Below, piece after piece: positions 32,353 to 47,100 of a stretch of DNA of 64,000 nucleotides. The stretch is from the NCBI GenBank assembly GCA_039619475.1, contig CM077116.1, forward strand, positions 457,497,576 to 457,561,575. The letters are read 5' to 3'. The notes below the pieces were generated by a model that had not been told where the DNA came from, ran no database searches, and worked only from the letters and a program-made list of their open reading frames with translations. The translations under genes and the position numbers were made by a program. Numbering within the stretch: position 1 is the stretch's first letter; each line of letters opens with the position of its first letter. The stretch comes from Icerya purchasi (lineage: Eukaryota; Arthropoda; Insecta; Hemiptera; Monophlebidae).

Positions 32353-35064
32353 ATATTAATAAACTTGCAGTCCGCCAAAGCTGTTTAAAGAGGTCAATTT
32401 TGGACGTTAAGAAAAAAGATAAAGTAAAAAGAAGTAATATAAAAAGTAAAATAAAAGATAATATAAACGTAGTACATAAATAAAAAAGAATGAAATGATA
32501 TTGCTCATACTATGAGTAAAAGAGAGACGTACAGAAACACTTCCTGGTTTTTCAATTACAAAAAGCAAGAAGTAGGGAAACAACGTTCGAAATGGATATA
32601 TGATGTAACCAAATTCATAAAATATAAGCATTATAATTGCTGCAGACAGAAAAGATTAGGATCAACCAGAAGAACCTGATTCCCAAAATCAGGGCATAAT
32701 TTAGAAAGTTTATAGTGTGGAGCATAGTTTATTTTATTTTATTTGTGTAGTAGGCTGGTAATAATAATAATAATACTAAAAATTTCATAACAGAATTAAA
32801 TATTAACTATTTGACCGATGCAGGGAGCTCTTTAATCAATATAAATAGACAAAACTTCTTAACTAGCTCGAACCTTGCTCTATATAATGCCGCCAAGAGA
32901 GTGGGGCTGCTGGGCGCAGGAAAAACGGACGACAAAAAGAGTATCGCAAACCACAGCGTTTTATAATAAAAAAAGGCAATGCAAAGCATGTGAAAAACAT
33001 ACTTACCAAAAAAAATGGAAATGCTTCGAAGAAAAACGAAGGATAAGGTGCGCGCGAGGCGCTAACAGTATGGTTCGGTTTGCTTGATTTGTTTAATGTA
33101 ACCAGTTAAAAATTAGCTAAAAACAGCTTCTCACTGACAGAATTTAAACATTACACTCTTTAACCAATACTTTCAGCTCTTTATAGAGTACCGAAAATAG
33201 CATCATTTGAAGTTGATCTATCCATATTATGAGTCAAAAAAAAGTTACACCAAAAAATGCTAAAACCTAATATTTTACTAATAGTGTATTTTTAAAAATT
33301 GTTAGATAAAACAGAATACTTGGAGGAAACATTTCTCTTTATAACCCATAGCTAGTTACGAGCCTACATTTGGATGAAATTAAACATTTTTTGGTTTTCG
33401 CATTAATGAACATTTTTGAATCGGTTTGCATATGTAATATGATTTTTAAGTGGGGAGTTAAAATAGAACACATAATTATTTGTAACAATCGATTGGTTAT
33501 ATTGATTTTTTTATATTTAAATTTACATTACTTGCTATGCATAATTCAGATAACAGAACCAGTCCTTTAATATTATACTAAACGGTTTTGAATGAAAAAA
33601 AGTTAATGTTTTTTTTTTTTTTAAATGTATGTTCAGCAGTTATTAATTCAGTTTTTCAGTTACAAATTAATCAAAAAAGCTATTTAAAAAAAAAAACATG
33701 TTTGATCTCTTTTTGATAGTTTATAAAATGTTTAGCTAGTATCAAAGCACATATTTTTTATACACTACCCAATATTAGTAGTGTATCAGAACAGATCAAT
33801 GAAGGGAGTATGTTTAAAATTGATGAAATACAAAAATGCTTAAATAGTATTTGTGCAAACATACATGTAGAATTATAAGAATACTGACACTTATCATATT
33901 GATGTATATAATTATATAAATTCTAGTTTATACTGGAATATCATTTTAAAAATATTAAAAATAATATTGTCACTTGTTTAAATGATGTTACAACATTTTT
34001 TAAGAAACATAATGGGAAGTTATTTCATATGTTCTGATAGTGTAAACAAAAAAGTGAAATAACCTTATTATTTTCAAAAACGTGAAAATATTTTATACTG
34101 TAAATATATAACAAAATAATACGTTTATATGGAATTTAATTAAATATAATTTCTTTTTTAATATATACAGTACGAGGTAATTTTACAAATTATGCTTTAA
34201 CCATAGTAAATGTTAATTTAAAAAAAAACAAAAATGTTGTTATTCTCTTTTTGTTTAGCAATTTATTAATCAGAAAAGAAAAAAAAAACATAAAATCTAA
34301 TTAAAATTTCCATGTATAATTTTCTTTTTAAAAATATGTAAACAAACGTTAAAGATTGTTATTTAGCTATTAGATATTAAAATGTTTAATGCGATTTGTG
34401 TTCATGAAATAATAATAAAAGTGAATTTAAAATATTAGTATTTGTTAGATTAAAAGTATTTTCATTTAAAATAATGAATTATCTAATATTTTTTAATATC
34501 GCAAATATTTTGTTTTATAAGTATGTGCAATTTCAACGCTCTATGATGAATGTCATGTATACTGCTGATTAAACATTTGTATTGATAGTGTTTAGTCTTA
34601 CTGATAACAGTATGTAAAATATGTAAACTTCTGTATTTGTATTCTTTCGATGTTGTTAAACAAGTACAATTATGATGAGGAATGTACGATTATCGAGCGT
34701 GATGGTGGTTTTTGTGAATTATGTTGTTAAATATATTATTCGAGTATAAATATGGTTAGTTTTTTATATACATTGAATATTTGACACGTTATTTTTTCTG
34801 GTTTTCGCTAATTAATTTTAAATCCGTAACGTAATGTGACTTTCGAAAAACTTGGTTTTAATTTGTTCGAATTTTAACGATAATATTAAATGAAATTCAG
34901 ATCTAACTTGAATAATAAGTTTTACCGAATTATCTCGAATGTATGAATTTTCGTTAACTTTTAAGTAATGTATTACATTTCGAGTGGTATTGTTATTTAG
35001 TTTAATTTGTAATCGTTAGAGAATTACGTCTTCGGCGTTTTAAAATAATACTGGCGAAAAAAAC
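32351..35064. other. Intergenic region upstream of PRKD
   Basis: AT-rich. Short open frames (for example 32875-33087, basic) carry no recognisable domain. The 5' untranslated exon(s) and promoter of PRKD may lie here but cannot be located from sequence alone. Confidence 0.4.
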
Positions 35065-35190
35065 ATGGGCGATTTAGAAGTTACGTTTCTTTTTCAATTC
35101 GGAGCAATTCGCGACACTGTATCGGTTACTACATCTTCGTTGACGTTAAAGTCACTAAAACAATACGCTTGCGATTTCGTAAATAACAAG
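35065..35190 (+). CDS. PRKD: PRKD coding exon 1
   Basis: The ATG at 35065 (AACATGGG context) opens 42 codons ending in phase 0 at AAG|GTAGGT. It encodes the first strands of the ubiquitin-like region: [17 protein letters not shown], then [17 protein letters not shown]. The same arrangement, strand then helix ending just before a Cys-Pro-Glu segment, is seen in PKD proteins. Confidence 0.85.
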
Positions 35191-38100
35191 GTAGGTTATT
35201 TTTAACAATATATTTTATCGCCCGCATATGTCTGTAAAGTTACGTTAATTTATTCGATGACTGAGAATTTCAGTTTAGAAATATTGCATTTTATGTGTTT
35301 TCAAATTTAGGTTAAACATTAAAGGCACGGATTTAATTTTCTTTTTTTTTCTTCTAATGAGCAATAAAAATATATAAATTGAAGGATAGCAGAAATAGTT
35401 AAGATGATTTGTAAATAAATATTAACTCAAGAAAGGTATATATGTTTTAATATGAGAAGTCAATTACCAATAGAAAAAAAAAAAACGTTTCTAATGATTA
35501 CTAATAAAAAGTGAAACAATCAATATTTGTATTGCAAAAGTCTCTGTAGATTGAGTTAATGATTAATTCAAAAGGGGGAAAAAAGAAATCACCAGACATT
35601 GTTCAAAAATCTGTAAAAGTTTCTTTTTATAAAAATATTTTATTAGACAGAAAGACATTTTAATGCTTAAAATAATATGGTAATGTTCATCGATTATACG
35701 ATTTCAAAAATGTAATCGTTGCACATGAAAATTTGGTATTTTTATTATCACGCTGAAGTTTACCTGAAGTTGTTTAATAAATTTCATTTGTCTTTTTTTT
35801 TGTGGGGGCGGGGAGTTTTGCTATAATAGTGGTAGTAAAATCAGCGTTTGCGAATTATCTGATCTAAAATATATATCTCTGGAATGGCGCAATTATACGT
35901 GATCAGTCGATGGTTAAATTTCATCTACAACGTAAATAAGAAAAATCGGAAAATTAGATTGTTTCTTAATATTCTTAAAATTGGCAAACTAATTTTTAAC
36001 ATAACAGAATTTTAAAACTTAAATGATTTTAAATGTTTGAAAATTTAATTTTGTTTGGTTATTTTTAACCTGAAAATTTTACTTTTATTTTAAAATGAGT
36101 TTCGTGGTTATTATAACTTGACTTCTAAAAATATTTAATTAATTATTTATTTTTTTTTTAAAAAAAAGGAAGGAGTAAATATCGATAATTGCTAATAAAT
36201 AATAAAAAAGTGTAGAGAACCAAAAATGCTAATTAAATAAAATGTTTGAAAATATATAAAAGGAAAAAAGGCAAAAAAAAGGCATTAGTGTGTTAGTCGT
36301 ATACGTTAAAACGAACTGAGAAAAAAGGACTAATTTGATCCATGTAGAATGTTTAAAATTGTGGAGCTCCTCCTCCTCCCATTGTATATGTAGTTAAAAC
36401 ATGAATTTTTAAAATTAAACCCACCAAAGAATAAAATTAAGAAAAAGTGAACATTCTTAGAGTTACTCTGATTATATTTAAAATTTTACGTATTGAATTT
36501 TCCTTTTTTTTTTAAATATTATTTTGTTTTTTTTTTTGTTAATTATTCACAACTCTAATGAAAATCTTATAATATTCGTCGTAATTAAAAAAATGTTTGG
36601 ATCTTCCGCGTTCTTTTTCATACTTTTCAGTTAACAGCTTGACTTGTCAGCGTATCTTAGGAGTTACCAATTTAGTTACCGGTATGACAAATTGGCATAC
36701 ATTGAAATCACAGTATAAGTTATATTATTTGAATACTGAGGGGTGCCTGCTACTACTATGTTCTGGATATCTGTTTATAATTTCGACATTGTTCTCGCAC
36801 TGCAGTGCAAACTTCCGTTGGGTTTTATCATTTTACGTAGTAAGGGAGTTTATTACCCACAGAAGTTGCGAATGTCTATTTATCGATAGGCCATTTTTAT
36901 TTCTTTATTTAACAAATTTCGTTTCACTTTTTTTATTTTTATTTACACATTATGCCAGTAATCGTCTTTGATATAAACCTAAATATTACACTAGTTACCA
37001 GTTCTTGTTTTTTAAACGTATTTCGCTTATTAAAATTCCCTCGTTTGGTGTAATTCTTTGAAGATATTTCACAATCGTAATTTTTGGATAGATCAAATTT
37101 TAATGAGCTGCGGGGAGCAAATAATAGTTGCAGTAATAACAATTATCTATCTATCTATATATATATGTATTTATCTCTCTATATATATATATATATGTAT
37201 ATATCAGTATCACGTTATAAGGATGTAATAATAAACGTAATTATTGAAAATGAACTGCGTAATTTTAAAAAATGTAAGTTAAAATATTCGTACAGTGTTA
37301 ATACTAATGTACTAACAATACGAATAGAACTGCTAATACATTAATAATGCTTATTACCTTGAATGGTAGTTTAGAAAGACTTGGGAAAGATTTATCGACG
37401 CAGAATGAGCGATAAAAATTTTATTTTATTTTCCACTTATTGCCGCCAAGCGCTGATATTTTTCATTGTTTGGTGGCTACGGTCGTGATAGTTATATTCG
37501 GGCTGAGTAGCTTATTTAATGGGTCACTGCTCAATTATGTGACCTTGTTTTAGATAAATGGGGAACTTGGAAGGTCATTATCGGTAATTACCGCCTCGGT
37601 AATGATCATGCTGCGATGCAAGCCACGATAGTTTCAAACGTGGAAATTATCCTGTAATAATTGTCGCGATAAGTGAACTGTCGATATTTGTGCTTTTTTC
37701 GAATTTCCGCTAGTACGATAATTATTATTTCCTCCGCTTTATTACGTAGCTGCTGATTCGTTTTACTTCCAAAATGAAAACGAAATCTAATTTACGCGAC
37801 CCGTATTTTAATAATACCAATGAAATGTGATACGGTTGCATCGATTTTTCAGAACCTGACCACCACCGTTGCATTATGAGTAATATGGAAAAAATCGGAG
37901 AGAAAGTGACAAAATGGAATCGGTCGTCGATGTTGTGTAATAATGATATTTCATTATCACTATTATTGACGTAAATAACGGGGAAAAAAAAATGGAAAAA
38001 AAAGGTGACTAATAACAAGAATTTGTACGCGTCATCTCTTACAAGAAGTTTTCCCCACTTTTGTCTGGTCCATTTTCTGCACTGTGTACAATCGTACGGG

Positions 38101-41100
38101 GTGGGGTGACCTTCTATACACCCATTCCTGGTGAAAGTAGAGTTTCTCTGTTTATTTACCGTTTCATTTGGAGTTTATTCTGTTATTTTTATTTATTTTC
38201 GTCTATTTTACACTATTGTTTGGCACCAACGGTCCGTCATTTTTCTCGTGTAGGTATGCGACCAGCCGTCGTCGCATATCTTTGTGTGTATATATGGTAC
38301 ACCTTCATTATGCTTCACGAGTTTTTGCGGTGCAGTGTGCGTCGTTATCCATCTCGCGAGACTCAAACTGGTTACGCTTAACGGTTTCATTATGGTTAAT
38401 AATCTGTTGCATTTAGCAACAACGTTACCGCTCGTTCTGAGATAATTTCGTCTTTCTCAGTTGCTTCCGTACATTGCGCATACTGGCACAGCGCTCGCAA
38501 CTGTCCTAACGGGCATCTTGTTGTTACTTGTTCATTGATTTAGATGTATGGCTGCAAATTTCTAAAGTGACTTTTCATATTACTCTTATACCACGGTATC
38601 GAGCGCAATTATTCCTCCTGCTCTAATCTCGACAGATGGCCGGGCTTATTTTTATTCTTTCCGTATGCAAAGGATTCTTTTTTCTCCCTTCTAGCAAACT
38701 TGCTGACGCGACTGTCGAGATACTGTTTTACCGAACCTCTGAGAAGACCTCTTTACACTCATGAATAAGTGAAAGATTATTTTAGATTAATTTTTTTTCT
38801 TTTTAATTTCTGGAAATGTTTGCTTTTATCTCAAATTTAGAAAAAAACTGAAATATTAAAGTTTACTCTGCTATAACTTTTTTTTTTGTTTCTTCTTTTT
38901 CATTTATTTACAAAATCTAGGTAATCTGATAATTGGAAGAAGAAAAAACCTTTCTAAACTTTACCTGGACTAGCTCTGCTCCTAGTTATTTCTTTTACTC
39001 GCTTATTCATTTTCCCACGCCATCAGCATCATCATCTTTTAACTTCCTGCTCTTCACCTTTATTAAGTCGGAGCTTCTTTGACATCAGAATGTGTGGTTT
39101 TATCTCCGCCTTTCTTCTCGTTCGGCTTCTTTATTATTCGCTCCTTTTCTACTGAAAGAAGAGCATATATTTTTTCGTTTGTACGTATTCCGGTGCTGTT
39201 CTGTGCGCATAACCGATATTCTCTCACTGAGAAATTTATTTATCGCTTCAGTATTGCTTCAGTTTAAGTAGCTCTATGTCGTCGGATTTATCTTGAGTCT
39301 TTTTAGTATCACTGTTGCGAGTTTGAGATCTCCTGAAATGGCGCGCTGTACGTATAATCTTTGATAGGGCATTGACATTTGTAAAGTTGACTAATGAGAG
39401 AGTATGGGAGCCAGTTTCTTTCTCTCTATTAGCCGATTTTGATTTTCCCCGATGATGGCCAGTTCGATTTCAGTCTAGTGGAATGAGTGGAACGTGGAAC
39501 GAAACGAGTCTCAAACTGTGACATTATTTGAATATGGCTTGATAGACTTAATACGTTAAATGTCGTAGGATTTGTCTCAGTGTCGAGAAATGACTGCGGA
39601 TAAGTTCTTTGAAATATAAATGGTTTTAGTGGAAAATTTTAAAATATCGATTTCCTCTTTTTTTGTTACTTTGCAAAGTTATAAGCTTTGCGCAATGGCA
39701 GTATCGTGAGTTACTACTTATTTATATTCACTTGATTTTCTCTGTTCTCCTTTCTTTCTGCCGTCTTAAAGAAAGAATCAGTTCTGTCCCTTTCTTTAGT
39801 CTGCTGCGCTGTGGGACATTGTAACATTCCATTAATTGTTTTTTTCTTTCCTTCCTTTTGCTGATGTCTCGGCTATGAAACAAATGGTCGCTTAGGTGTA
39901 CAGGTCAGAGGGAAATAATGCAACCATTAAATTCTCTGCGATCGTCAATATGTGTATTTTTTAAACTTAATTTTAACTCTAGATTTTTTATTATCTCCTT
40001 CCTAAATGTTTCAGAACCTCTCTTTTCCTTTCACCTTTACTTCAGTTGCTCGCTATGCAATCACCGTAAACAGAAAAAAAAAAAAAAAAAAAAAAAAACC
40101 AAACAAAAACCGTTTATAAAACCATGTTAAACGAAACCGGTCGCAAAGTTTATTTACATAAATAAACGTGGGTTATTTTAATTTAGATTTTTCGTTTAGC
40201 GCGACTTATTTTTTATTGATATCAGTTTGTTAAATACCAGCGTTTTTGACATGAGAGAAGTAGTGCGCAATATAAGTATACGTTTATATAAATTTATTTC
40301 AAATGTACGTCAGATTGTTGCATTTATAAGTCATACCTCGTCTATTAAAATTAAATTTTATTCGAATTATTGTTGGTAGTTTTGGCGACGGAATTGCGTC
40401 AGTAGTTAATGCTATTATTGTCGGTTATTCGTTGGTTATAAAGTCGTGTAGTATACTACTGTGACCCTTAAAAAGAGACTGATGGAAAATTTTAAAGGCT
40501 TCAAATCTTTCTATGCAAAACATATATTAGGCTATTCATTGTCAGCGTCATCGAACAGCGTTTGAATATAAATTTATCGGACGAAAGTGATTTACGAATA
40601 ACATCAGTTTTGGTGCTTACGGAATGAACCGCTTTCCTAATCACTCTACTATTTTGATTTCCTATCAAGTGTTTAACTTTTGTAAATAAATATTTTGACG
40701 CACAATTACAGAAAAACCAAAACAACTATTGTATAATATATTACTAATTGATTTTTCAGTATACATAACTATTAATCAATAGAGGGAAACTAACAATCGC
40801 ATTAATAAAAACAGATAAATTAAATAAAATTGCAAAAATTATAAAAATGCCGATTAGTTTGCGAATTTTTAAATCTCTGATCGTGGTCTCTAGTTGTTGC
40901 GTATTTTTTTGAAAAGCAATTTTCAACCTCTTCCTGTATCCGCCAACATCTGAATCTTTTAAAAAGCTTATTTCATATTTTCTTTTTTCATCTCCTCCCG
41001 ATCAAAATTTATTGAATTATATTGACATAAGTACGCTGTATGGTTATCGTTCTTTTCTGCATTCCTCCCGCTTTCGCTTCTCATTAGCCTCTTCCCCATG

Positions 41101-44100
41101 TTGTCCTGTCCTTTCAATTGATGCGGTTATTTGTGATGCTGATCATGTGTTCCTTGAGTGCCCAGCTCTTGGTGAAGTGTTCGGCTTTGTGTACCCCCGT
41201 TTGCTTAGGCTTAAGTTTCCTGCTCCTTTTGGTATCCGTTATATCTTGTTTTTTCTTTCTACACTTATCTCTTCCATTCTTACCTTTCTATTAACGATTT
41301 CTGATCGTCTTATTATATAACTTTTCTTTTAGTTTTCTAATTAATTCTGGGTAAAGGTCTTTGGTTGATGAGCCCTTTTTTTTTTTTTTTTTTTTATTAA
41401 AAAGAAAATCTGTATGTGAATTTTTTAACTTTAAAGACCTAATGGCTTCGCTGCAATTTTTCTCATCTATCTTTCTGTCGCATAAGTCATACAGATTAGA
41501 AAAAGTATGCGACCCGGTATTTTTCTTTGGGATACTCGAAAAGTTCAAACAGCATAAATTTCACTATATGTGACGTTTACCGAGAAAAGGCAACTACGGT
41601 GCGAAAACTAGTTTTTGAAAAAAACATGTTTTAAGTTTACGCAACGTAATACTACCATAATATACTAATGTACCGCGCATGTCTGTATGTAATGTTCTGT
41701 CAACTCAATAGAGTATCGTTGCAAAGTTAAATTAGAATTTGGTCGTTCAAACGTTGATTGCTGCGAAGATTTTGGAGAAGTTGTTAATAGATCCAGCCAT
41801 AAAAAATTCAATGTTTTGCTGTGAACGCAAGCAAAATCGAATAACGAATGTGCGGCATAAAATTTCAAAATTTTTATCAACAATTGCAATATCGTGATTT
41901 CGTATTATTGTTTCTTAAATTTTAATTTTATCACATTAATTATTAATTCGGTATTATTTTCACAAATAGGTATTACAAAGAATCACCATTTCTACTTTAA
42001 AAAAATGAAATCAGCTACAAAAAATTTGTTGGCTCAGAAGAAGAAAAATTTTAACTACATGTACAATGAAAGGTACCGCCAGAAACTGATTTAGCGCCCG
42101 TGATCACACCTAGTGTTTTAACATAATGGTATCTGTACGATAATATTTTATCTTTTTGTACTGATCCAAAAAAAAAAAAAAACGCAATTCACCTGATTAA
42201 CCTAAGCCGAAAAAACAGTCGAATGCAGTGAATGTAACTGTAGAGATGTCTGCTGCAAAGTTAGCACGAGGGAAAAAGAAGAAAATTGAAACTACGACCA
42301 AAAAAAAAAAAAGAAAAATCCGACGCTCCAACGTAGGAAAAAACCGAAATTCTGAAAAAATAAAAAAGACCATGCTCAAAAAATACCCAAATCAAATACG
42401 AAATCATTAAAAAGTGACAAAAAAAACTAACTAGAAAAATTACGATTTTTTAAAAATTTTCTTCAGTCAGTTTTGTACGTTTTAAGACTAATTAAATAAA
42501 CGTTTGTAAATCGCATCTTATTCCACACACTTACGTATCAGAATCCGTGTTTAACTCAAAATCCATATTTTCGCACCATTGGTAGCCCTTTTCTCGGCAA
42601 ACGTCACATATGTGTTATTTATTTTTTTAATGCAATCTTCAAAATGCGGTTACTAACATCATTTATGGAATAATATGCTCCCGAAAAATAAACTGCTGTG
42701 AGAAATATGTACTTCCTGACAAATACGGTAATTTATCAGAAAGTTAAAATGTATAAGGCTGTTTTTCTAAGAATTACATGACATTTTTATCGTTTTCAGA
42801 ACATATACAAAATTTGTTTTTTGATCATGCTGTTTAAATCAATTTTCAGAAAATAGTTGGATACTAAATGTTTTTTTTGATTATTTTACAAACGGTTTGA
42901 GAATTATCTGAATTTTTGAATCTACCACTTCTTAGTTTCGCTCGTTTGTGAGAGTGTATGCCTTTGTGCTTATTTTCGGTCTATGTTCATAAGGAACGAA
43001 GCAATCTTGATTTGAATTACGGCTGTTTAGTTAAAAATTGGTTCGTCATTTTTTAACTAATCTGCTTATCGGCAGGGTTTTTTCGAATTAAACAATTTTT
43101 TCATTTGCTTTTCGTTTTGTTTGTAATTTGAAACGTTATTTAAATGTGTTTTTAATTACGTTTCGATGGCGTCCATCGGTCTATTCTAATAGCGTAGACA
43201 AAATGCGTGTACAATTGATGAGGGGGTGTTATGTGCCAAACAAAGGATTACACTTTTTACCAGTGCTGCGACGTAAATGAAAAATAAAGGTAAGTTGTAA
43301 AAAGGGTCAAAATTGGTTTTATACAAGAATGTAATAGTATAAATCAATCTATTAATTTCTTGGGAACGCTGAGTATATTAAAAAATGTGGCAAAATATTA
43401 ACAAACAAAAAAAGTACATTAAATGAAGAAGTCGCGTGTGCTTTCATCCCCCCCCCCCATATACACAATATATATATATATATATACAACTAAACAAGCT
43501 ATGAGAAACGTAAGCTTCTAAATCTTCGAATGCACTAATTTATTACTACTTTAAATTCTCTATGAATTTCTAACGAAGTTAACCCTTCTTCATCGGAACT
43601 ATTTCGAAGATATTTTCGAAGTCTTTTTAGAGTTGAAAGGACCTTTTACCAGAAGATGTTACGGCTGATATGGTTGCCAAAATTATGAAAAAAAAAATTC
43701 GTATTTAGAAATTCATTTTTTTCCGTGATTTTTAGAGTTGCAACTGCATTTTTAAGTAGAAGATTATAATATAAACATTGATCACATTCTGCCTTTAAAA
43801 TATTTTTAATTTAAAATATTAATTTTATAAAGCTTCTAATTTCAAATTAATTCAGAATTTTTTTACATCAGTGTTCTTGAAGAAAGTCTTAGTTGGATAA
43901 CTCTGTATCGTCGGCTTTCTTGTTCAATTTCAAGAATTCTTCATTTGAACTTAATTATCCGAATATTTTTTATGCTCATTTAATCTTTTTTTTAAGGCCA
44001 GATTTAAGTTAATAAACTTTTTTTACAAATATTTCAAACTTGTACAAATTATTGATTATATTCTTGTAACGAAAATTGGAGTGATTAGAAATTCAAAATT

Positions 44101-47100
44101 GTGTACACATTTGTGAAAATTTGCTGCTTTAACTGTTGCAGTATCGTTAGTATTTATTATTTTCTTGCATATAGAAACTATAGAGTTGAAACTTTCTGAA
44201 AATACAATCACCATACCCAATAGTTTCGCAATAGTTATAAATTACATTATTTTATCCAGACTCAGTTAAAGTATCTTTTAAAATATTAGCGCACGTTTTG
44301 CCGAAGTTTTAAAGGAATTATTAATTTCTGATATTATTTAAGAAACAATTAAGCATGAAAGTAATTTTAATAGTACCTTGTTTCCACAAATTTAAGTAAT
44401 ATGATGTGCAGTATGTGTAAATAGGTTTAGGAAATTATTTTTATATAATTGCTTTAATTTCAATGACAGCTCCTTTTATTGTTAAAGTATCATTATATCT
44501 TTGTTTCCTTAATATTTTTTTTTCCCGAAAAAAAATGTTGGGTTCGTCAAAAAAACATTGGCCCAAGAAGAGAGAAAAGGACGAGAAGCGGAATCAGATA
44601 TTTATGCGATTAGATATGGAGGATAGAAAAGACCCAAGTGTTGGAATGGCCGAAGGCGATGGCAAGGAGAGAACAAAAGATGCACAATGCGGAGTTGGAA
44701 GACCAATTGACAGAGGAGAAGGGTAAAAGGAAGAACGTTTAGAAGCGATACAGGTGCATTTAAACAAAATGTGATTAGCGTCGCCTATAAAGTTGGGAGA
44801 GGAAGTAGAAGGGGACAGAGAGGAGAGGGAACTAGAGAGAAGCAAAATAAGGAAGCAGGAAGCAAACTGTGCCCAAAGCGTAGGCGACAGATTACAGAGA
44901 GAGTTGAACACCGCATAGAGGAAAAATTGAAAAACCAGGGATAAGACAGTAAATTAGGCTGGATAAAGAGATAAAAAGAATCCGGATTTGAGAATGAGGA
45001 GGAATACAAGTTTAACCATAGTTTGGAATGAGCTGAAGTGGAGAGGAGATTAATATTGTGAGATGAAAAAACGCTGAGAAATTCACCGGTAGAAGTGGAT
45101 GAACGAGCTAGTGTATCGGCCGAGTCGTTACCTTCAATTCCAGAATGCCCAGAAATCCACAGTAAGTCAATTTAGATGGAGTGAGAAAGGAAAATGTTAT
45201 GGATAAGAAAGGGTACGAGAAGGATTACGTTCTTAGCAGTGGGAGAAGGAAAAGAAGAGGAAATGGCTTGTAGGACACTGTGGAAATCTGATATAATAAG
45301 GACTTCATTAGAAACTAGGGAAGAAGCAACAAAAAGGACGGCACGCAAAATAGCAGTAGACTCGGCACAGAAAACTGAACAGAAGGAAGGAAGTTTGAAG
45401 GTTTCAGAATAATTTAAGGAAGTACAGAAGAAAGCTGAACCAACTTCATTGGATTCTTTGGAGCCGTCAGTGAAGATTACAAAGTAATTAGGGAAAAGAG
45501 AGCCAAAGGTACCTAAAAACTGTGATTTGACAACATGATGAAAAAAGGACAAGTTAAGAATAGGCAATTAATAGGATGTAGATGTTTAGAAAAATTGAAA
45601 GAAAAGTATAGCAACTTGTATGAATAAATATATGGAGAAAACTGAGAGAGACGGATGAAAATGAGAGATAGTATTGAAGTTTTGTTGATGGAAAATCACC
45701 AGTTGCGGTGGATATAAGAATAGGAATTAACGAGGAAGAAAGAAGAAATAGGTAGACGTTTGATCAAAAAGCAGTAACCTAGATAGGACCTTCGAACGAA
45801 AAGAGGAGGGATGAGTGATTTGGCATGTAAAGCGGGGATAGGGGTAGACTTCCTAGCTTCCAAACAAAGACGAAGACAAACATTCTGGACGCGGTAGAGT
45901 TCGGAAAGCAAGGATCTGAAGGAATTTCCATAGCTAAAACAACAATAATCACGGATAGAACGAATAAAGGATTTGTAGAACATTAGTAGAATACATGGGT
46001 CTCCATCGAAAATTGGTATGGGAAAGAGACTTTATCAGGTTGAGCCTTTTGAGAGAAGAGACAGGTAGAGATGATTGATCTGATTATGAAAAGAAAGGCG
46101 ACTGTCCAGAAAAATGCCTAAATAGCGTAAAAAAGAAGAAAGAAGGATCGCATCGTTATTTATAACGAGACTAATTAGGGAGGGATCAAAAGGACGAAGA
46201 GTAAACACAACAACATAGGATTTAATAGATGAAATTGAAAGATGAATATTTGATAGAGAATTTTCTAATGATATTAAAGAATTTTGAAGCTGGGAGCTAG
46301 CGACCGAAATATGGCGAGGGGAGGAGTAGATGAGGATATCATCGGCGTAAAAAAGGAAAGGTGAACTTAGAGGAACGGAAGCAGTATTGATGAAGTAGAT
46401 GTTGAACAGAGTTGGGCTAAGGCAAGAACCCTATGGCAATCCACAGAATACTAACCTAGTGTAGGTGTTGGAAGGAGTAGAAAGAATAACAATTCTATTG
46501 TTAAAGAGATTATCAATGAGGGAAGAACACTGAGCCGGTTTATTAATAGAAAGAATTACATCCAAAAAGTAGGGAGGTGGACATTGTCGAAAGCCACAAT
46601 GATGTCAACAAAAGAATCAACAAGAAATTCTTTACGGATGAATGCCGAGTAGACATCTAGCAAAAACGAACTGATGCAATCCGGGGGACCGCGACTGGGG
46701 CGAAAACCGTACATGTTGCTGGGTAGTAAATCATTATGTTCGAGCCACCAAACAAGACGTTTATTAACTAAGCTTTCGAAAAGCTTTCTAACACAAAAAG
46801 CAAGAGAGATTGGATGAAGAGCTGAAGAGTTAAGCTTTGGGATCGAGATGATGATAAAGGTATTCCAAGAGAAAGGAGTAGAGCAGGGACGAAGGAAAGA
46901 GTTAAATAAGTTCAAAAGGAATCGAAAAGATTACTCAGAGAGATTTTTGAGAATGGGAAAGGAAATTCCATTTTTCCCGGCGAGGAATTTTGCAGAATTA
47001 CATAAGGATGCTTCCAGTTCTGTAAAAGTAAATGAAGAAACCAAAAAATGTGAGGGGGTGAAATCGGACGACATGAGACAGGATTCTTGAAAGCTTAGAA

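Larger units (their letters stand above)
35191..41011. other. PRKD intron 1, proximal part
   Basis: Long intronic stretch. It includes a TATC/TA microsatellite (37143-37205), a less AT-rich segment at 38040-39500 with no recognised feature, and a snRNA-like scrap at 39684. Open frames such as 36597-36971 and 38061-38381 show no domain and no coding bias that I can judge. Confidence 0.4.

Noticed and set aside
36597..36971. 124-codon + frame in PRKD intron 1
   Set aside because: It has no ATG at its first codon, no recognised domain and a transposon-poor AT-rich context. Chance remains likely.
38061..38416. Overlapping 106- and 82-codon frames in a GC-richer patch
   Set aside because: Two frames are equally open on the same strand, no motif is visible and no splice context was found.
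42228..42410. Lys/Arg-rich 60-codon frame resembling a ribosomal or nucleolar tail
   Set aside because: It derives from A-rich sequence inside the TA-flanked transposon. Composition alone explains it.
44463..44726. Basic 87-codon + frame
   Set aside because: It is antisense to the conserved 3' end of LINE copy A, whose C-terminal motif is on the minus strand.
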